Source: Chitinophagales bacterium
GTDB taxonomy: Bacteria; Bacteroidota; Bacteroidia; Chitinophagales; Chitinophagaceae
Assembly: GCA_017303395.1 (NCBI GenBank)
Contig: JAFLBN010000005.1
Span: 62,001-126,000, forward strand
Reading direction: 5' to 3'
Length of the DNA: 64,000 nucleotides
Shown here: in pieces, positions 1 to 9,856 of the stretch
How the letters are laid out: every line of letters begins with the position of its first letter
Position numbering within the stretch: the stretch's first letter is position 1
The notes under the pieces: model-generated
What the model saw: the letters and a program-made list of their open reading frames with translations, nothing else
Database searches by the model: none
Told to the model about the DNA's origin: nothing
Program-made: the position numbers and the translations under genes

Positions 1-1327
1 ACGGATATTCGACCGGATGTACTGTACCTGCTATAGCACCGGCATTACGATAGGCAATAATATCCCGCAGTGTATCAGTTATCACTTTATCAAATACATG
101 ATTACTGATATTGCTGATAAACTTGTATAACCTTTCCTGATCTATAGCCTTTGCAACCCCACTCTGCGCTTCTTCCGTTTTCTGCAAGTGCAGCGCTTCT
201 ATAATAAGGCTCATTACCTGTGCGCATACATCTCGGTGATGACTATTGATGCTTACATCAGGATTTACAATCTGTATAGGCGAACCATCTTTCAGTTTAT
301 CCTGCGGTACTATAATGTGCTGTCCGGGATTGCGGCTTATCTGTCCGCTTCCGTGACAGCTACCACAAGACACCAGTTCCACGCCGTTAGGGCAACTGTC
401 ACAATCCTGCTGCACCTGTCCAAGCCCACGGCAATCGGGGCAGTCTGTACTTGCCTCTACAATAAAAGGGTGAGATGCTTCTTTATCTACCAACTGTGCG
501 GCACTGTATGCACTTATAAAATCATCGGCAGCGGCTTTTGCTTTACTATAATAGCTATCGTAATAGCCTTGTGTATTCCAGACGCCACCTGCGATGCTAA
601 TAGGCAAGCGGCCAAGCATGTGTGCATAGTAGCCGTGCGCATCTTCCTGCGAGAGATAATATTTCTTCTCTTCAGGTTTGTAACTGAATCGCCAGATGGT
701 CTGCTTATCTACCCACCATGCATAGCCATTGCGAAGAAATACAAAGTCGTCCTGCGTCAGCAGTATGATATCTTTAGTATTTACAAACCATATATCTACC
801 TGCAGTTTATCATCTGCCTGTGCATAGCTTGGCAATGCAGGTATGCGCAACAGTATCCCGTTCGGGTCTTCAACCATATTCCGAAAAGCTACATTGCAGA
901 AATACCCTACTATATCGTGCCCACCGAAATGATTACCCCAGATATATTGTTCATCTTGTGCGTCTTGCAGGTTCAGGTCGTAGTTAGAATCCTGAAAGAT
1001 GGCACCGGTTATTATTTCTGTTATCTGAGCAAAAGGAGCTTTCGTCAGCGGACGATATTGGCTAAAACGCCAGTTGCGGGTTGCATCGTTCTCTCTCGGG
1101 TGGCGGCTCAGCAAATGTTTATCAAACAAGCGTTGATACTCCGGGCCATAATAGCCCTGTGGGTATATAGTACCCCCACCCGACAAATCTCTGAATGCAG
1201 GGCAAGCACCTGTAGTATGCAGGCTGATGCCATAATATACATCGCGTTTCCGTTGCAGGGATTCTGTCATTTCACGGCTCAGTTTCACCGTTTTGTTCAG
1301 TATGGCTAATACTTCGTTTGGTTGCAT
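1..1327 (-). CDS. Portal-like phage protein with three CxxC knuckles (3' end outside window)
   Basis: An open frame of 442 codons starts at an ATG (1325-1327) and is still open at the window edge, so the C-terminus is missing. Residues 389-400 read SGVAKAIDQERL, followed by a helical stretch. This resembles the SGIAKxYDxExL region of tailed-phage portal proteins, which form the dodecameric DNA gate of the capsid. Residues 296-324 carry three CxxC pairs (CPDC, CDSC, CGSC) in glycine-rich turns like a DnaJ-type zinc-binding domain, which is unusual for a portal. It is the last visible gene of the minus-strand phage block, 132 bp after the 217-aa gene. The portal call rests on one motif and context; another phage structural protein is possible. 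Confidence 0.5.
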   Translation of the reverse strand, partial: MQPNEVLAILNKTVKLSREMTESLQRKRDVYYGISLHTTGACPAFRDLSGGGTIYPQGYYGPEYQRLFDKHLLSRHPRENDATRNWRFSQYRPLTKAPFAQITEIITGAIFQDSNYDLNLQDAQDEQYIWGNHFGGHDIVGYFCNVAFRNMVEDPNGILLRIPALPSYAQADDKLQVDIWFVNTKDIILLTQDDFVFLRNGYAWWVDKQTIWRFSYKPEEKKYYLSQEDAHGYYAHMLGRLPISIAGGVWNTQGYYDSYYSKAKAAADDFISAYSAAQLVDKEASHPFIVEASTDCPDCRGLGQVQQDCDSCPNGVELVSCGSCHGSGQISRNPGQHIIVPQDKLKDGSPIQIVNPDVSINSHHRDVCAQVMSLIIEALHLQKTEEAQSGVAKAIDQERLYKFISNISNHVFDKVITDTLRDIIAYRNAGAIAGTVHPVEYP

Positions 1328-1459
1328 GGTAGCTTATTAGGTTTGGTTATTTGTATCTGGTAAAACAAGCAGAGCAGGCACTTACGGGGCGCAGTAATAT
1401 AGGTTCGGGTGCGATGCACCATAGCTGCCCGCAATAAATGCCTGCCCTTATGTTACTTG

Positions 1460-2113
1460 TTATAAAATGCCCGGGCAATCTGTCAGATAGAACACTTCAT
1501 TGCCGGTTGTAAACTCGGGCTTGTTGAAATCAAGCGGATCGCCTTTGAATTCCAACTGGCCTTTTTTGATTTCGAGGATGTAAGAATTACCACCGCTGCC
1601 CTGCCTTTCGTAGCTCAGGAATACATCCAGGCCTGCAGCCATAGGTTTGCCATTCTCATCTTTAGGCACTACTACACTACCATCGCAGAAGACAAACATA
1701 TAGCGCAGCATAGCGCGTTTGGTTTTCTTATCCTTCCAAAAGTCGTAGTCGAAGAACAAATTAGCAGGAACCGCTGTAGGTGTAGTAATAGCTGCTGTCT
1801 CAATGGCAATCCTATCCTGGAATGTAATGAGGCGGCTGGTAGCCATGCGTTCGCTCGGGCGGCAGTCTGCAATTTGCAGTTCTTCAAAATTCGGGTCCTG
1901 CACTTCAATATTAGCCAACGGGCTGCTGAATGTGAGGGTGTTGGCATCTATCAGTGCCTGCAAGCCTGCACAGGTAAATGGTGCCGGCAGGTCTACACTG
2001 CAGGGAAAGAAGCCGATACGGTCTATATTACGTTTGCGAACCTTCAGGTCGCAACCACCGGGCTGATTGGTGGTAATGGTGATGTTGGCACAATCTGCCG
2101 GACAAAAAGCCAT
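1460..2113 (-). CDS. Putative major phage structural protein (tail-tube candidate), 217 aa
   Basis: I do not recognise the family. The protein is soluble, has no signal peptide or membrane segment, and is cysteine-rich at the N-terminus (MAFCPADCANITI). Its predicted content is mostly beta. It lies between fibre-like genes and the portal-like gene on the same strand. Unlike its neighbours it has a 143-bp upstream gap with its own near-consensus promoter and a leader of about 100 nt. Separate strong expression suits a high-copy subunit, so a major tail-tube or decoration protein is my best guess; this is inference from size, order and promoter only. Confidence 0.45.
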   Translation of the reverse strand: MAFCPADCANITITTNQPGGCDLKVRKRNIDRIGFFPCSVDLPAPFTCAGLQALIDANTLTFSSPLANIEVQDPNFEELQIADCRPSERMATSRLITFQDRIAIETAAITTPTAVPANLFFDYDFWKDKKTKRAMLRYMFVFCDGSVVVPKDENGKPMAAGLDVFLSYERQGSGGNSYILEIKKGQLEFKGDPLDFNKPEFTTGNEVFYLTDCPGIL

Positions 2114-2223
2114 TTGATTAAAAGTTTAAAGGTTAAAAACAAACTATCCTAATAAAGGCAGGATAAAACCTGAACGTATGTTTTGAATAGCATACCGGCT
2201 ATGTGGCAGGAAAATTATAAAAA

Positions 2224-2255
2224 CAAAATTACAACATAATAAACAATAAAACAAA
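2224..2255 (-). promoter_or_regulatory. Bacteroidota-type promoter for the 217-aa gene
   Basis: On the minus strand a -33 TTTG (2255-2252) and a perfect -7 TAATTTTG (2231-2224) are separated by 20 bp. Transcription would start near 2217, leaving about 100 nt of leader before the ATG at 2113. Confidence 0.65.
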
Positions 2256-2256
2256 A

Positions 2257-3108
2257 TTAAAAACGATTACAACTTACATTGTAGTAAAAAATATTACCAC
2301 AAGCATCCCGCAAATAACCAGTATACAGATACACTTCTGAATTCACATTATTATTGGGGTTCACCTTAAACACTAGTGTTGTCGCAGTAGTTGAAATGGT
2401 AGGACTGAAGAGCAATTCATCTGCCTTACCTGTATTTACAGCATTAGTTTGCTTGTAGTAAACCATCGGTGCTGTAGTAGGCGGCGTAGACTGTGTGACA
2501 TTAAGCGTAATGTAAAATGTGTTGGTTGACACATTCTTTGTCATTACAGCATTCACCAACGTCATTCCTGTACATGGCTCTGTGGGTTTTGCTACATCTG
2601 ATTCGTAGCACATTTTTATCTTATCGCTGCACATATCCGAATATACGCGTACCAGTACACCATTGTTATTCAGTAACGGAATCTTGAAGCTACCCGTAGA
2701 ACCTGACAGCGATGCTACAGTATAGGTATTAGTAGTACTGTTTTGTGTGTACACAATACGCCAACCGCAAGGCGGGTCTGTATAGCCTGCGTTCTTTGTG
2801 TACTGAACAACGAGATTGTACACACTACCAACCTTTACCATTTGCGCGGTAAAGCTCACTTTAGCGCAATCATATTCGCCAGTAATGGTAAACGTCTTAT
2901 AAACAGGCGGGCATTCCGTACCATCGGGTTTTACCAATACTATTTCAAGCTCGTATTGATTAGCACTCAATCCCGTCAGGGTAAAAGGGTTATTATTTCT
3001 GTTAGTATATCCGCTCCAGCTTCCGAAAGGCACTTGTCTGTAACGGACCTTAAAAAACTGCCCTGAAGTAAGCATGGGCTGTGGTATGGTGATAACTGCA
3101 TTTGGCAT
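2257..3108 (-). CDS. FN3-like tail fibre/adhesion protein, 283 aa
   Basis: Residues 1-90 look like a fibronectin type III or Ig-like beta-sandwich (a pattern of FxVRYRQ, then YELEIVLVKPDG), followed by two more Thr/Asn-rich beta repeats of about 90 residues each. There is no signal peptide, which argues for assembly on a virion rather than export. It follows the 79-aa FN3-like gene by 12 bp and lies downstream of the baseplate-type genes, the usual place for distal tail or fibre proteins. The receptor-contact role is inferred from position and fold. Confidence 0.5.
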   Translation of the reverse strand: MPNAVITIPQPMLTSGQFFKVRYRQVPFGSWSGYTNRNNNPFTLTGLSANQYELEIVLVKPDGTECPPVYKTFTITGEYDCAKVSFTAQMVKVGSVYNLVVQYTKNAGYTDPPCGWRIVYTQNSTTNTYTVASLSGSTGSFKIPLLNNNGVLVRVYSDMCSDKIKMCYESDVAKPTEPCTGMTLVNAVMTKNVSTNTFYITLNVTQSTPPTTAPMVYYKQTNAVNTGKADELLFSPTISTTATTLVFKVNPNNNVNSEVYLYTGYLRDACGNIFYYNVSCNRF

Positions 3109-3120
3109 GGGTTAAAGGTT

Positions 3121-3360
3121 TTAGGTATTAACATCAAGTAATAGTGGCGTACTCTCCAGTCCATCACAGCAATGGCGCACAATGCGCACATTGTAAGTAA
3201 CACCCGGCAAAAGGTTGGTTATTTCAATATCGGGCAGGTAAAAGGGCGAGAGCGTTGTGTAATTTGTTTCTCCGCTCAGACGGTAGCCTACGGTGTAGTA
3301 AGAAGTACATATTCCTGATGTACTGTGATTGGTGATAGGTATGGTTACTTTTTTTGTCAT
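3121..3360 (-). CDS. Single FN3-like domain protein, 79 aa
   Basis: A short protein that is one beta-sandwich: YYTVGYRLSG, then LPGVTYNVRIVRHCCDG, the typical F/G-strand pattern of fibronectin type III domains. It shares this pattern with the neighbouring 283-aa protein, 12 bp downstream, and follows the 563-aa gene by 12 bp, so the three are surely co-transcribed. It is probably an accessory fibre or baseplate-tip subunit. It could have split from one of its neighbours. Confidence 0.55.
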   Translation of the reverse strand: MTKKVTIPITNHSTSGICTSYYTVGYRLSGETNYTTLSPFYLPDIEITNLLPGVTYNVRIVRHCCDGLESTPLLLDVNT

Positions 3361-3372
3361 GGTGAAATTGTA

Positions 3373-5064
3373 TTAAATATTATAAACTAGGTTTTCCAAG
3401 TGGACGGTTGTACCGCTTTCATCAGCTGATGTTGGCGAACCCGAATAGCGTATCAATCCCTTATTATCAATACTCACATAAACGCCGATAGGTATTGTAT
3501 CATTATTAGCATTTGTCAGAACAGCCATAATTGGCGGTCTTGCAGCAGCATCTACTATTCCAATTGTCTCATAATCCACAAGTACATCTTCGTCAGGTGC
3601 CTGTACTATTGTATTGGTAAATGAATGAATGGTAAGTGTTACCTGACTCTTAGACACAAACGCTTTACTTACGTCAGGCCATACTGTCCACACACCTGTA
3701 GAGCGAACCAAGACTTCAATAGCATCATCATTTTCAATATCAACAATACCATTTACAGGTGCACTACACTCAATATCTTCCTGTGTTATTATACCTGCAA
3801 CAGGCACAACGCATAGTACAGGATTTACCAATTCATCTATACTATTCACAACCCTTCCATACACCCTGTTTCTGGCAATAGGTGCATCGTAGTAAAAAAA
3901 TGATGGTAACACGCCTTCTGCAAACACACTGACAACATTATAGTAACCATCAAACTCATCCGTATCACTTACTGCTGTCACGCCATTTTGTGCACGCAAA
4001 TAGTCTAGCAATGCAGAATAATCGTTTGCAACCAATTGCTTACCTTCTCCGTAGAATGCTCCTCCCGAATATAATGCAGGTATAGCATACATTTTAGCAG
4101 CACCGTTATAGCTTACCGCGTTGGTACAATCCCCGCAACCAAACACTTGCCTTTGTGTACAGTCTTGCAATGAGGTCTCGAGTTTAAACAATTCGGCGCA
4201 TTTATGAATCTGCTTGAAGGCAGTACCGCCTGCATAATGGTACTCCTTATAGTTTACATAGTCATCTACCCATATATGGTTTGCATGCAGTTGGTTTTCT
4301 ATTTCCGCCATCTTCCATGCGGGGAAGTATTCATATCCTTCCAGCAAATACTGTATAGTACTTTCAGACTGCTGCAGGCGGCAGTTGTAGCTTATCTCTC
4401 GTTTTATCTCTCTGGGTCTTCGCACTATTCTTCCCTTCATGCTGGTAATCTTCAGAAAAGGCACAAACGAACCAGTGAGTATATGTGTTGGCCGGCCATA
4501 ATAATCTCCTGTAAATGCATCGTAACAATCAAACTGCGAAATCAACCGTATCATCGGCTCCCCACAATCATTCAACTTTGCCTTGCCCGCAGGCACTATG
4601 GTGCCAACACCTCCATCTGTCGGATTGGTTAATACCCCATCCTGAGAAACTATGACCCCTCTTGCAGTATCGCAACATTCGCTGATGCACCAACGCTCTG
4701 TCCAGTTGGCAAACAGATAGTTATTGGGCTCGCCGACATTGGTAACACCAACACGTATCAGGAAACATTTATGTGCACACATTGCGGGACTAAAGCTCTT
4801 GAGCCGGGCAGAGAAGTAATGTAGCTGGTTTACCGGATTGGTAAAGAAGTAATAATCGAAATAAGATGTTGCTACTTCATAGATGGTATTGCCATCCGTA
4901 CTCCATACCTCGAAACCTATGTTATAGTTTCCTGTGCCTTTACCACCGGGTATGCTGCCTTGCAGCATCATATCACCGGGATAAATCAGCTCCTCGCAAT
5001 AACAGGGCACACCGGGAGACTGATTGTAATACTGTAACTCTTTTTTATCGCTGAACCAAAGCAT
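3373..5064 (-). CDS. Putative phage distal tail/baseplate protein, 563 aa
   Basis: No signal peptide or membrane segment. The N-terminal half is aromatic- and cysteine-rich (for example SPGVPCYCEEL, RWCISECCD); the last 150 residues are Ig-like beta-structure. It sits between the 758-aa hub candidate and the FN3-type proteins, with gaps of 29 and 12 bp. In lambda-like gene order this is where baseplate and receptor-binding proteins lie. I recognise no enzymatic motif. The assignment comes from position and composition; a tail-fibre role is equally possible. Confidence 0.5.
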   Translation of the reverse strand: MLWFSDKKELQYYNQSPGVPCYCEELIYPGDMMLQGSIPGGKGTGNYNIGFEVWSTDGNTIYEVATSYFDYYFFTNPVNQLHYFSARLKSFSPAMCAHKCFLIRVGVTNVGEPNNYLFANWTERWCISECCDTARGVIVSQDGVLTNPTDGGVGTIVPAGKAKLNDCGEPMIRLISQFDCYDAFTGDYYGRPTHILTGSFVPFLKITSMKGRIVRRPREIKREISYNCRLQQSESTIQYLLEGYEYFPAWKMAEIENQLHANHIWVDDYVNYKEYHYAGGTAFKQIHKCAELFKLETSLQDCTQRQVFGCGDCTNAVSYNGAAKMYAIPALYSGGAFYGEGKQLVANDYSALLDYLRAQNGVTAVSDTDEFDGYYNVVSVFAEGVLPSFFYYDAPIARNRVYGRVVNSIDELVNPVLCVVPVAGIITQEDIECSAPVNGIVDIENDDAIEVLVRSTGVWTVWPDVSKAFVSKSQVTLTIHSFTNTIVQAPDEDVLVDYETIGIVDAAARPPIMAVLTNANNDTIPIGVYVSIDNKGLIRYSGSPTSADESGTTVHLENLVYNI

Positions 5065-5093
5065 GGTTAATAGGGTTTACTGGTTTAGATATT

Positions 5094-7370
5094 TTATACT
5101 GTTCCTTTTAGCTGTATGTACTGGCCCAGATTGTCTGTGGGGTCGTAGCTTACTTCTATTTCTGTTATTACACCTTCTCCATAATATGGAATCGGTAGTT
5201 TTACCTTTTCGCTGAGTACTATTGCCGAGGCATCATCAAACACTTGTAGTTTTTTCAGATCATCGCAACACAAATCCATTTTCAGGCTCCAGTTCTGGTT
5301 TAGTACCGGTTTTCTCTTAGGGTCGTCTATCCAGTGAAACCAATCCCAAAGCGTGTCTTTATATCCTGGCTCAAAATACATTGGGTAGTTGACCAGCATT
5401 GCCGGCCTGTCTGCTACTTTAATATGAAATATATCCTGCACAAGATACCTGCCTACAGGATGCCCGCTGAATGTCAGAGAACTGCCTATTACAAATGTAT
5501 TTGGCTTATGTTTCAGCAAATCGCTCCACGGCAATGGCACTCCGGTTATTGATGTATTGTATCTTGAATTTATATCAGGCTCGGCACCAAAATCGTGGTG
5601 GGCATACTTAGGCCTTACACACATTGCATTATCCACACCACTTGATGGATCCCATATCAGCACTTTGGGCAATGTGCAGGTTTCATCTCTGAGCAACAAT
5701 GCATAGTCTGCATAATCTCTGATGGGAGGGTAGATTATATCTTTTGTAAATCCGAGCATGAAGCCCGTAAGCAGTTGGCTATTGAGCATTACCTGCAACG
5801 CATCAAAAATATAATCAGTACTCGCACCATCCAACCTGAACTTAGTAGCACCGAATGGCGCTATTTTATCCATCTTACCATCGAACGTAGGATTGGCAAC
5901 CACATCGCCAAAGCTGGCATAACCATTCATCTGAGATCGCGCCTCATTACCACAACCATCTGCTGCATCAGAATTGTATATCCCTTCTACAAATGCAGGT
6001 GTTTTTCTTTCACTCCATTCATAACACACTCCGTCTATCAATTTATTGCGGTCTGCCGCACCTATACCAAAGTCGAATATGTAGCCCCCCTTATTTTCCA
6101 CAAAGAAGTCCTTTCGCTGAAAGAACAGATATGGTTCTGTTACCCCATTCTTAGTAATAGTTTTTAGTTTCCACTCTGCATTGTACAACAACTTCAGCTC
6201 TTCCAGAAAACTGTCTAATGTGTGTAATGGTCTGTTATCTTGCAGATAGTAATCATCCATGTTCAATTCGGAGTAACCAAGAAGTACACCAATACCTAAA
6301 TTCCTATAGCGTCTAATTCCTCTTTTAACAGGTGCATTCAGATAGCAAGCATTATAATGCGGATTTTCCTTCCACTCCAGGCTATCATCAGATGCGTGTA
6401 CCAGCATCTTTTCTGCATAGAAAATAGGTGCTGTTTCTGCATCCACCTTTACACCACACTTTTCACAAACATTATCTATGTAAGAGCGTATGAGTGGTGC
6501 GGGGTGCATGCGACCGCAACCTGCAGCCTCCAGAAACATCTGTGCTATTGCATCTTTAATATCCGCCGGATCCATGAGTTTTAAATCAGGTCTTATATCA
6601 AAGCTCACATTCACCCCGGGTATTGAGTTCAATGCACTTTCAATCTTCCTTAGTATAAACAAAATACTATTAACAGTAGGTACTATGACTGTATTGTATA
6701 TACCTATCAGTGGTATCAACAATGTAAGTAGCATCATAGTAGTGACTGCCATATTAAACCATTGCACCACCAAACTACCGTTTGGCCTTATTTCGTTGCA
6801 ATAATTAAACCTGGGATGCTTTACTGATATCCCTGCACCATCTTCAAAACGGTGCATCCAGTTATCTGCTATTGCTGTGCTTCTGATGCAGTTGAGTATT
6901 TCATCTTTCTGCTTCAGTGTCACATCGAAAGTACAAACACTCCCCTCACACCATTGCAGGTCTGTACAATTGATAGTATATCCGTAGTAAGTACCACAAC
7001 CTTCATGTTCTATTTTCACATCCACACTATTCAGCGGAGCACTTACATCATCTATCAGCCAGCGTTTCATATATTTGTAGGCCTCCCCTTCAAACTTCAG
7101 CGTACCACTGGCGCTTTTCTTTTGCTGGATAGTACCAGGCACTACACTACCATTCTTATCTCGCTCACTTGTCCATGTCAGTTTCAGCCTGTAAAGATCA
7201 CCCGCATCTTCAGTTACATCAATATAGCTACCATAATTGGGCCATTGCCTTGCACTGGGTAACTGACCTGTGTACAGATTTAAAGATGATGGATTAGCTC
7301 CATGATAATATATTTGTATGCCCGATGTATTGAACGTGTCGGTTTGTTTTATATAGAGTTTAAGTTTCAA
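5094..7370 (-). CDS. Putative baseplate hub / tail-tip protein, 758 aa
   Basis: First gene after the tape measure (30-bp gap), the position of distal-tail and hub proteins in siphophages. The first 160 residues form a beta-rich domain with paired cysteines, comparable in place to Dit-like proteins. Residues 207-240 are strongly hydrophobic (MAVTTMMLLTLLIPL and following), which is odd for a tail protein and could be a membrane-penetrating segment. The C-terminal 450 residues are mixed alpha/beta with no recognised catalytic motif. The function is inferred from gene order. Confidence 0.5.
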   Translation of the reverse strand: MKLKLYIKQTDTFNTSGIQIYYHGANPSSLNLYTGQLPSARQWPNYGSYIDVTEDAGDLYRLKLTWTSERDKNGSVVPGTIQQKKSASGTLKFEGEAYKYMKRWLIDDVSAPLNSVDVKIEHEGCGTYYGYTINCTDLQWCEGSVCTFDVTLKQKDEILNCIRSTAIADNWMHRFEDGAGISVKHPRFNYCNEIRPNGSLVVQWFNMAVTTMMLLTLLIPLIGIYNTVIVPTVNSILFILRKIESALNSIPGVNVSFDIRPDLKLMDPADIKDAIAQMFLEAAGCGRMHPAPLIRSYIDNVCEKCGVKVDAETAPIFYAEKMLVHASDDSLEWKENPHYNACYLNAPVKRGIRRYRNLGIGVLLGYSELNMDDYYLQDNRPLHTLDSFLEELKLLYNAEWKLKTITKNGVTEPYLFFQRKDFFVENKGGYIFDFGIGAADRNKLIDGVCYEWSERKTPAFVEGIYNSDAADGCGNEARSQMNGYASFGDVVANPTFDGKMDKIAPFGATKFRLDGASTDYIFDALQVMLNSQLLTGFMLGFTKDIIYPPIRDYADYALLLRDETCTLPKVLIWDPSSGVDNAMCVRPKYAHHDFGAEPDINSRYNTSITGVPLPWSDLLKHKPNTFVIGSSLTFSGHPVGRYLVQDIFHIKVADRPAMLVNYPMYFEPGYKDTLWDWFHWIDDPKRKPVLNQNWSLKMDLCCDDLKKLQVFDDASAIVLSEKVKLPIPYYGEGVITEIEVSYDPTDNLGQYIQLKGTV

Positions 7371-7400
7371 GGTATAAGGTTTTATTGTAAAAAAATATCG

Positions 7401-9662
7401 CTACATCCAGCGTTGCTTGGTTTTACGTACAGCTCGTTCAGTCATAATACCTACCCCATGTTCATTGAAGTAAATATTTTGTTTCATTCTATTGTCTTCA
7501 ATTGCATTTATTACACCATCCAGTTTTGTTTCAACAGTTTTCAGGTCATAACGAGAAGCAAACCGCTGTACTGAAGAATCCGGGCTGGCAAATGCGGGCA
7601 TGGTAAAAGCCAAGGCAGGATTCATAAACTGTAGTTTAGCGCCACTATTAATTGCCTCCAGCAACTGTCTGTTATTGCGGGTACCTTCTGCAGTAATAAC
7701 ACTTTCACCACTACTTATCCTTACCCAGTTTGCATCATCCCTTGGCCCGCCTTTACCTTTAAAATCTACCACACCGTCTGCATATGCATGTGCGTTGCTG
7801 AAAGCACCGGTCAAAGATGCAATACCTGCCACAAGTGCTGCAACTGCAGCAGCTACACGCAATGCAATGGTATAAGGATCGCCCTTTGCAGCGGCAGAAA
7901 CAATGGCACCAATTGCCTCAGAAAGTGCAACTGCCTGGTTAGAGGCTTGTATCAACGCATTGAGTTGCAATTGTTGTTTAGCTTTCTTTTCACGTTCTGC
8001 TTGTGCCTTTTCGAGCTGCTCTTTCTCCATACGCAGTATTTCAGTATTGCCACGCTCTGCCAGCTCCTCTGCTTTAGACACACGCTCTTTGCGCATTTCT
8101 ATTTCCTTATCAAGCATTTTCAACTGGGCTTCATAAACAGCATTGATGGCTTTAATAGCTTCGCTGGCAAAGTTTTTATAATCATCAATCATTTGCTGTG
8201 TATGTACTTTTCTTGCAACCAAAGCTTCCTCTTGCCTTTTCTTTTCCTCAGCTTCAAGTCTATCCTTTTCTTTTGCAGCAGCAGTGTCCGCTTTTAGCTT
8301 CCTGCTTTCCTCGGTTTCCACATCAAGATTACTCTTCTTTGTCGTGTTAAACTCGTCCGGTATATTTTCTTCGTCGGGATTGGTTGGAATAGGTATAGTA
8401 AGCTTTGGTCTAACTTCAGCACCACGCTTATCACTACTTGTATTTGCACTGCCGACGGATGCCAACTTAGGCTTAGGTAAATTCTTGTCATTGTCGCTGA
8501 TATTTGCCAGAACAGATTTTATCTGATATAACAGCCCAGTCATTGTTATTAAATCACCTGACACTTTATTTGTATCCAGCTTGGGCGAGTTATCAACCGG
8601 TTGTAGAGGAACATTTCTTGAGGCTTGTCTTGGCTGATCAGTTGGTTGTACATAATTAGTCCCTAAAGAATTTTTGCTACCTGGTTCATATATATTGTAA
8701 ACCGGCAAACCTGTTTTAGAATCTATAGTTTTGTGCAACTTGGTATTGGTCCTGTCTTCTTCTTTTCTAACACTATCTTCAAGCTCTGTATATCTAGAAA
8801 CTAACGATTCCAGTTGGGCCTGATATACTTTATTCTTAGCAACAGCAATTATCGATTGACTAACCCTGTCATAAGCATCTGCAACTTTGCCCGCCATTAT
8901 TTCTTCTTTGCTAAGATTCCCGAAATATTCAGGGTATAGCTGTTGCAAATCTTTCGCAGCCTGTAGCCTCTTATCGTAAGAGAGGGTAATATCTTCCACT
9001 TTTGATTTCAGAGAAATAAGTTTTGCAATTTCACTACCTGCAGCTTGCCCTAACTCTCTGCTAAACTTTGCAGACTCTTCCAAAGCGACATTCAGTTTTT
9101 CTGTTTTATCACCGGCACTCAGCATTTCTTCGCCAAAAGTCAACAACAGATTAACCCCCAAGCCTAGCAACCCTGTAGTAGATACCAAACTCTTTCCCAG
9201 ATTCAGCAACGATGAAGCAGTTTTGCCTGCAGCACCGGCAGTAGCGGTAGATGTAGCAGACCACATACCAGAGATGCTCTTAGATGTTTCTGCGCTGGCC
9301 TTAGTAAGGCTTGAAAATTTACTTTTAACATCTTCTACATATTTAGCAACAGAGCCCTGCAATGTATCCTTTAGCCCCATCCCATCTTTAAATCCCTTAA
9401 ATACAGAAGACAATACGCTCTGCGTTTTGCTTGCACTCGCAATTAGCTGACCATTAAGGACATCTACCTTTTTACCTAGCCTATCCATACCGTCAGACTG
9501 AGTTTGCATCAATGCATTGAATTGCTTCGTATAATCATTCAATTGCGCATTTAGTCGTGCAAGTTCATCAATCTGGCTACGTATAGCTTTGGCAGCATTT
9601 TGCAGGGATGCATCATTAACATCATAGTTAATACGGTGGGTAACTTCAATAATATCCGACAT
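7401..9662 (-). CDS. Phage tail tape measure protein, 753 aa
   Basis: Tape measure proteins set tail length and are packed in the tube lumen. Seen here: N-terminal coiled coil (residues about 20-75), an alanine/serine-rich middle, a charged helical stretch (about 490-575), then hydrophobic alpha-helices (AAAVAALVAGIASLTGAFS). The C-terminal module holds GKGGPRDDANWVRISSGES and VITAEGTRNNRQLLEAIN, the Gly-rich plus GE-V-I pattern common at the end of tape measures. At about 0.15 nm per residue the tail would be near 110 nm. In lambda-type order it should follow the G/GT chaperones directly; here a reversed two-gene cassette lies between. Confidence 0.85.
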   Translation of the reverse strand: MSDIIEVTHRINYDVNDASLQNAAKAIRSQIDELARLNAQLNDYTKQFNALMQTQSDGMDRLGKKVDVLNGQLIASASKTQSVLSSVFKGFKDGMGLKDTLQGSVAKYVEDVKSKFSSLTKASAETSKSISGMWSATSTATAGAAGKTASSLLNLGKSLVSTTGLLGLGVNLLLTFGEEMLSAGDKTEKLNVALEESAKFSRELGQAAGSEIAKLISLKSKVEDITLSYDKRLQAAKDLQQLYPEYFGNLSKEEIMAGKVADAYDRVSQSIIAVAKNKVYQAQLESLVSRYTELEDSVRKEEDRTNTKLHKTIDSKTGLPVYNIYEPGSKNSLGTNYVQPTDQPRQASRNVPLQPVDNSPKLDTNKVSGDLITMTGLLYQIKSVLANISDNDKNLPKPKLASVGSANTSSDKRGAEVRPKLTIPIPTNPDEENIPDEFNTTKKSNLDVETEESRKLKADTAAAKEKDRLEAEEKKRQEEALVARKVHTQQMIDDYKNFASEAIKAINAVYEAQLKMLDKEIEMRKERVSKAEELAERGNTEILRMEKEQLEKAQAEREKKAKQQLQLNALIQASNQAVALSEAIGAIVSAAAKGDPYTIALRVAAAVAALVAGIASLTGAFSNAHAYADGVVDFKGKGGPRDDANWVRISSGESVITAEGTRNNRQLLEAINSGAKLQFMNPALAFTMPAFASPDSSVQRFASRYDLKTVETKLDGVINAIEDNRMKQNIYFNEHGVGIMTERAVRKTKQRWM

Positions 9663-9856
9663 AGCGTGCGGGTAAATCTAAAAAAACATTATAGTGGTGC
9701 ACTTGCAGGCGGCGCAGTTGCCTGATGACGTATTATAGAACGGCACGTCTGCCATTAAAAAAAGGACAATTTCACAACAAAAATACTATTTTATTAAAAT
9801 TGACAAAATTTTTTTTCAGAAAAACATATAGTACATTTACGAAAACCGTTAGACGC

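Noticed and set aside
188-1309. 373-codon plus-strand frame
   Set aside because: It is antisense to the portal-like gene, whose frame has normal protein composition and recognisable motifs; the plus frame is rich in Cys, Ile and Tyr with no motif.
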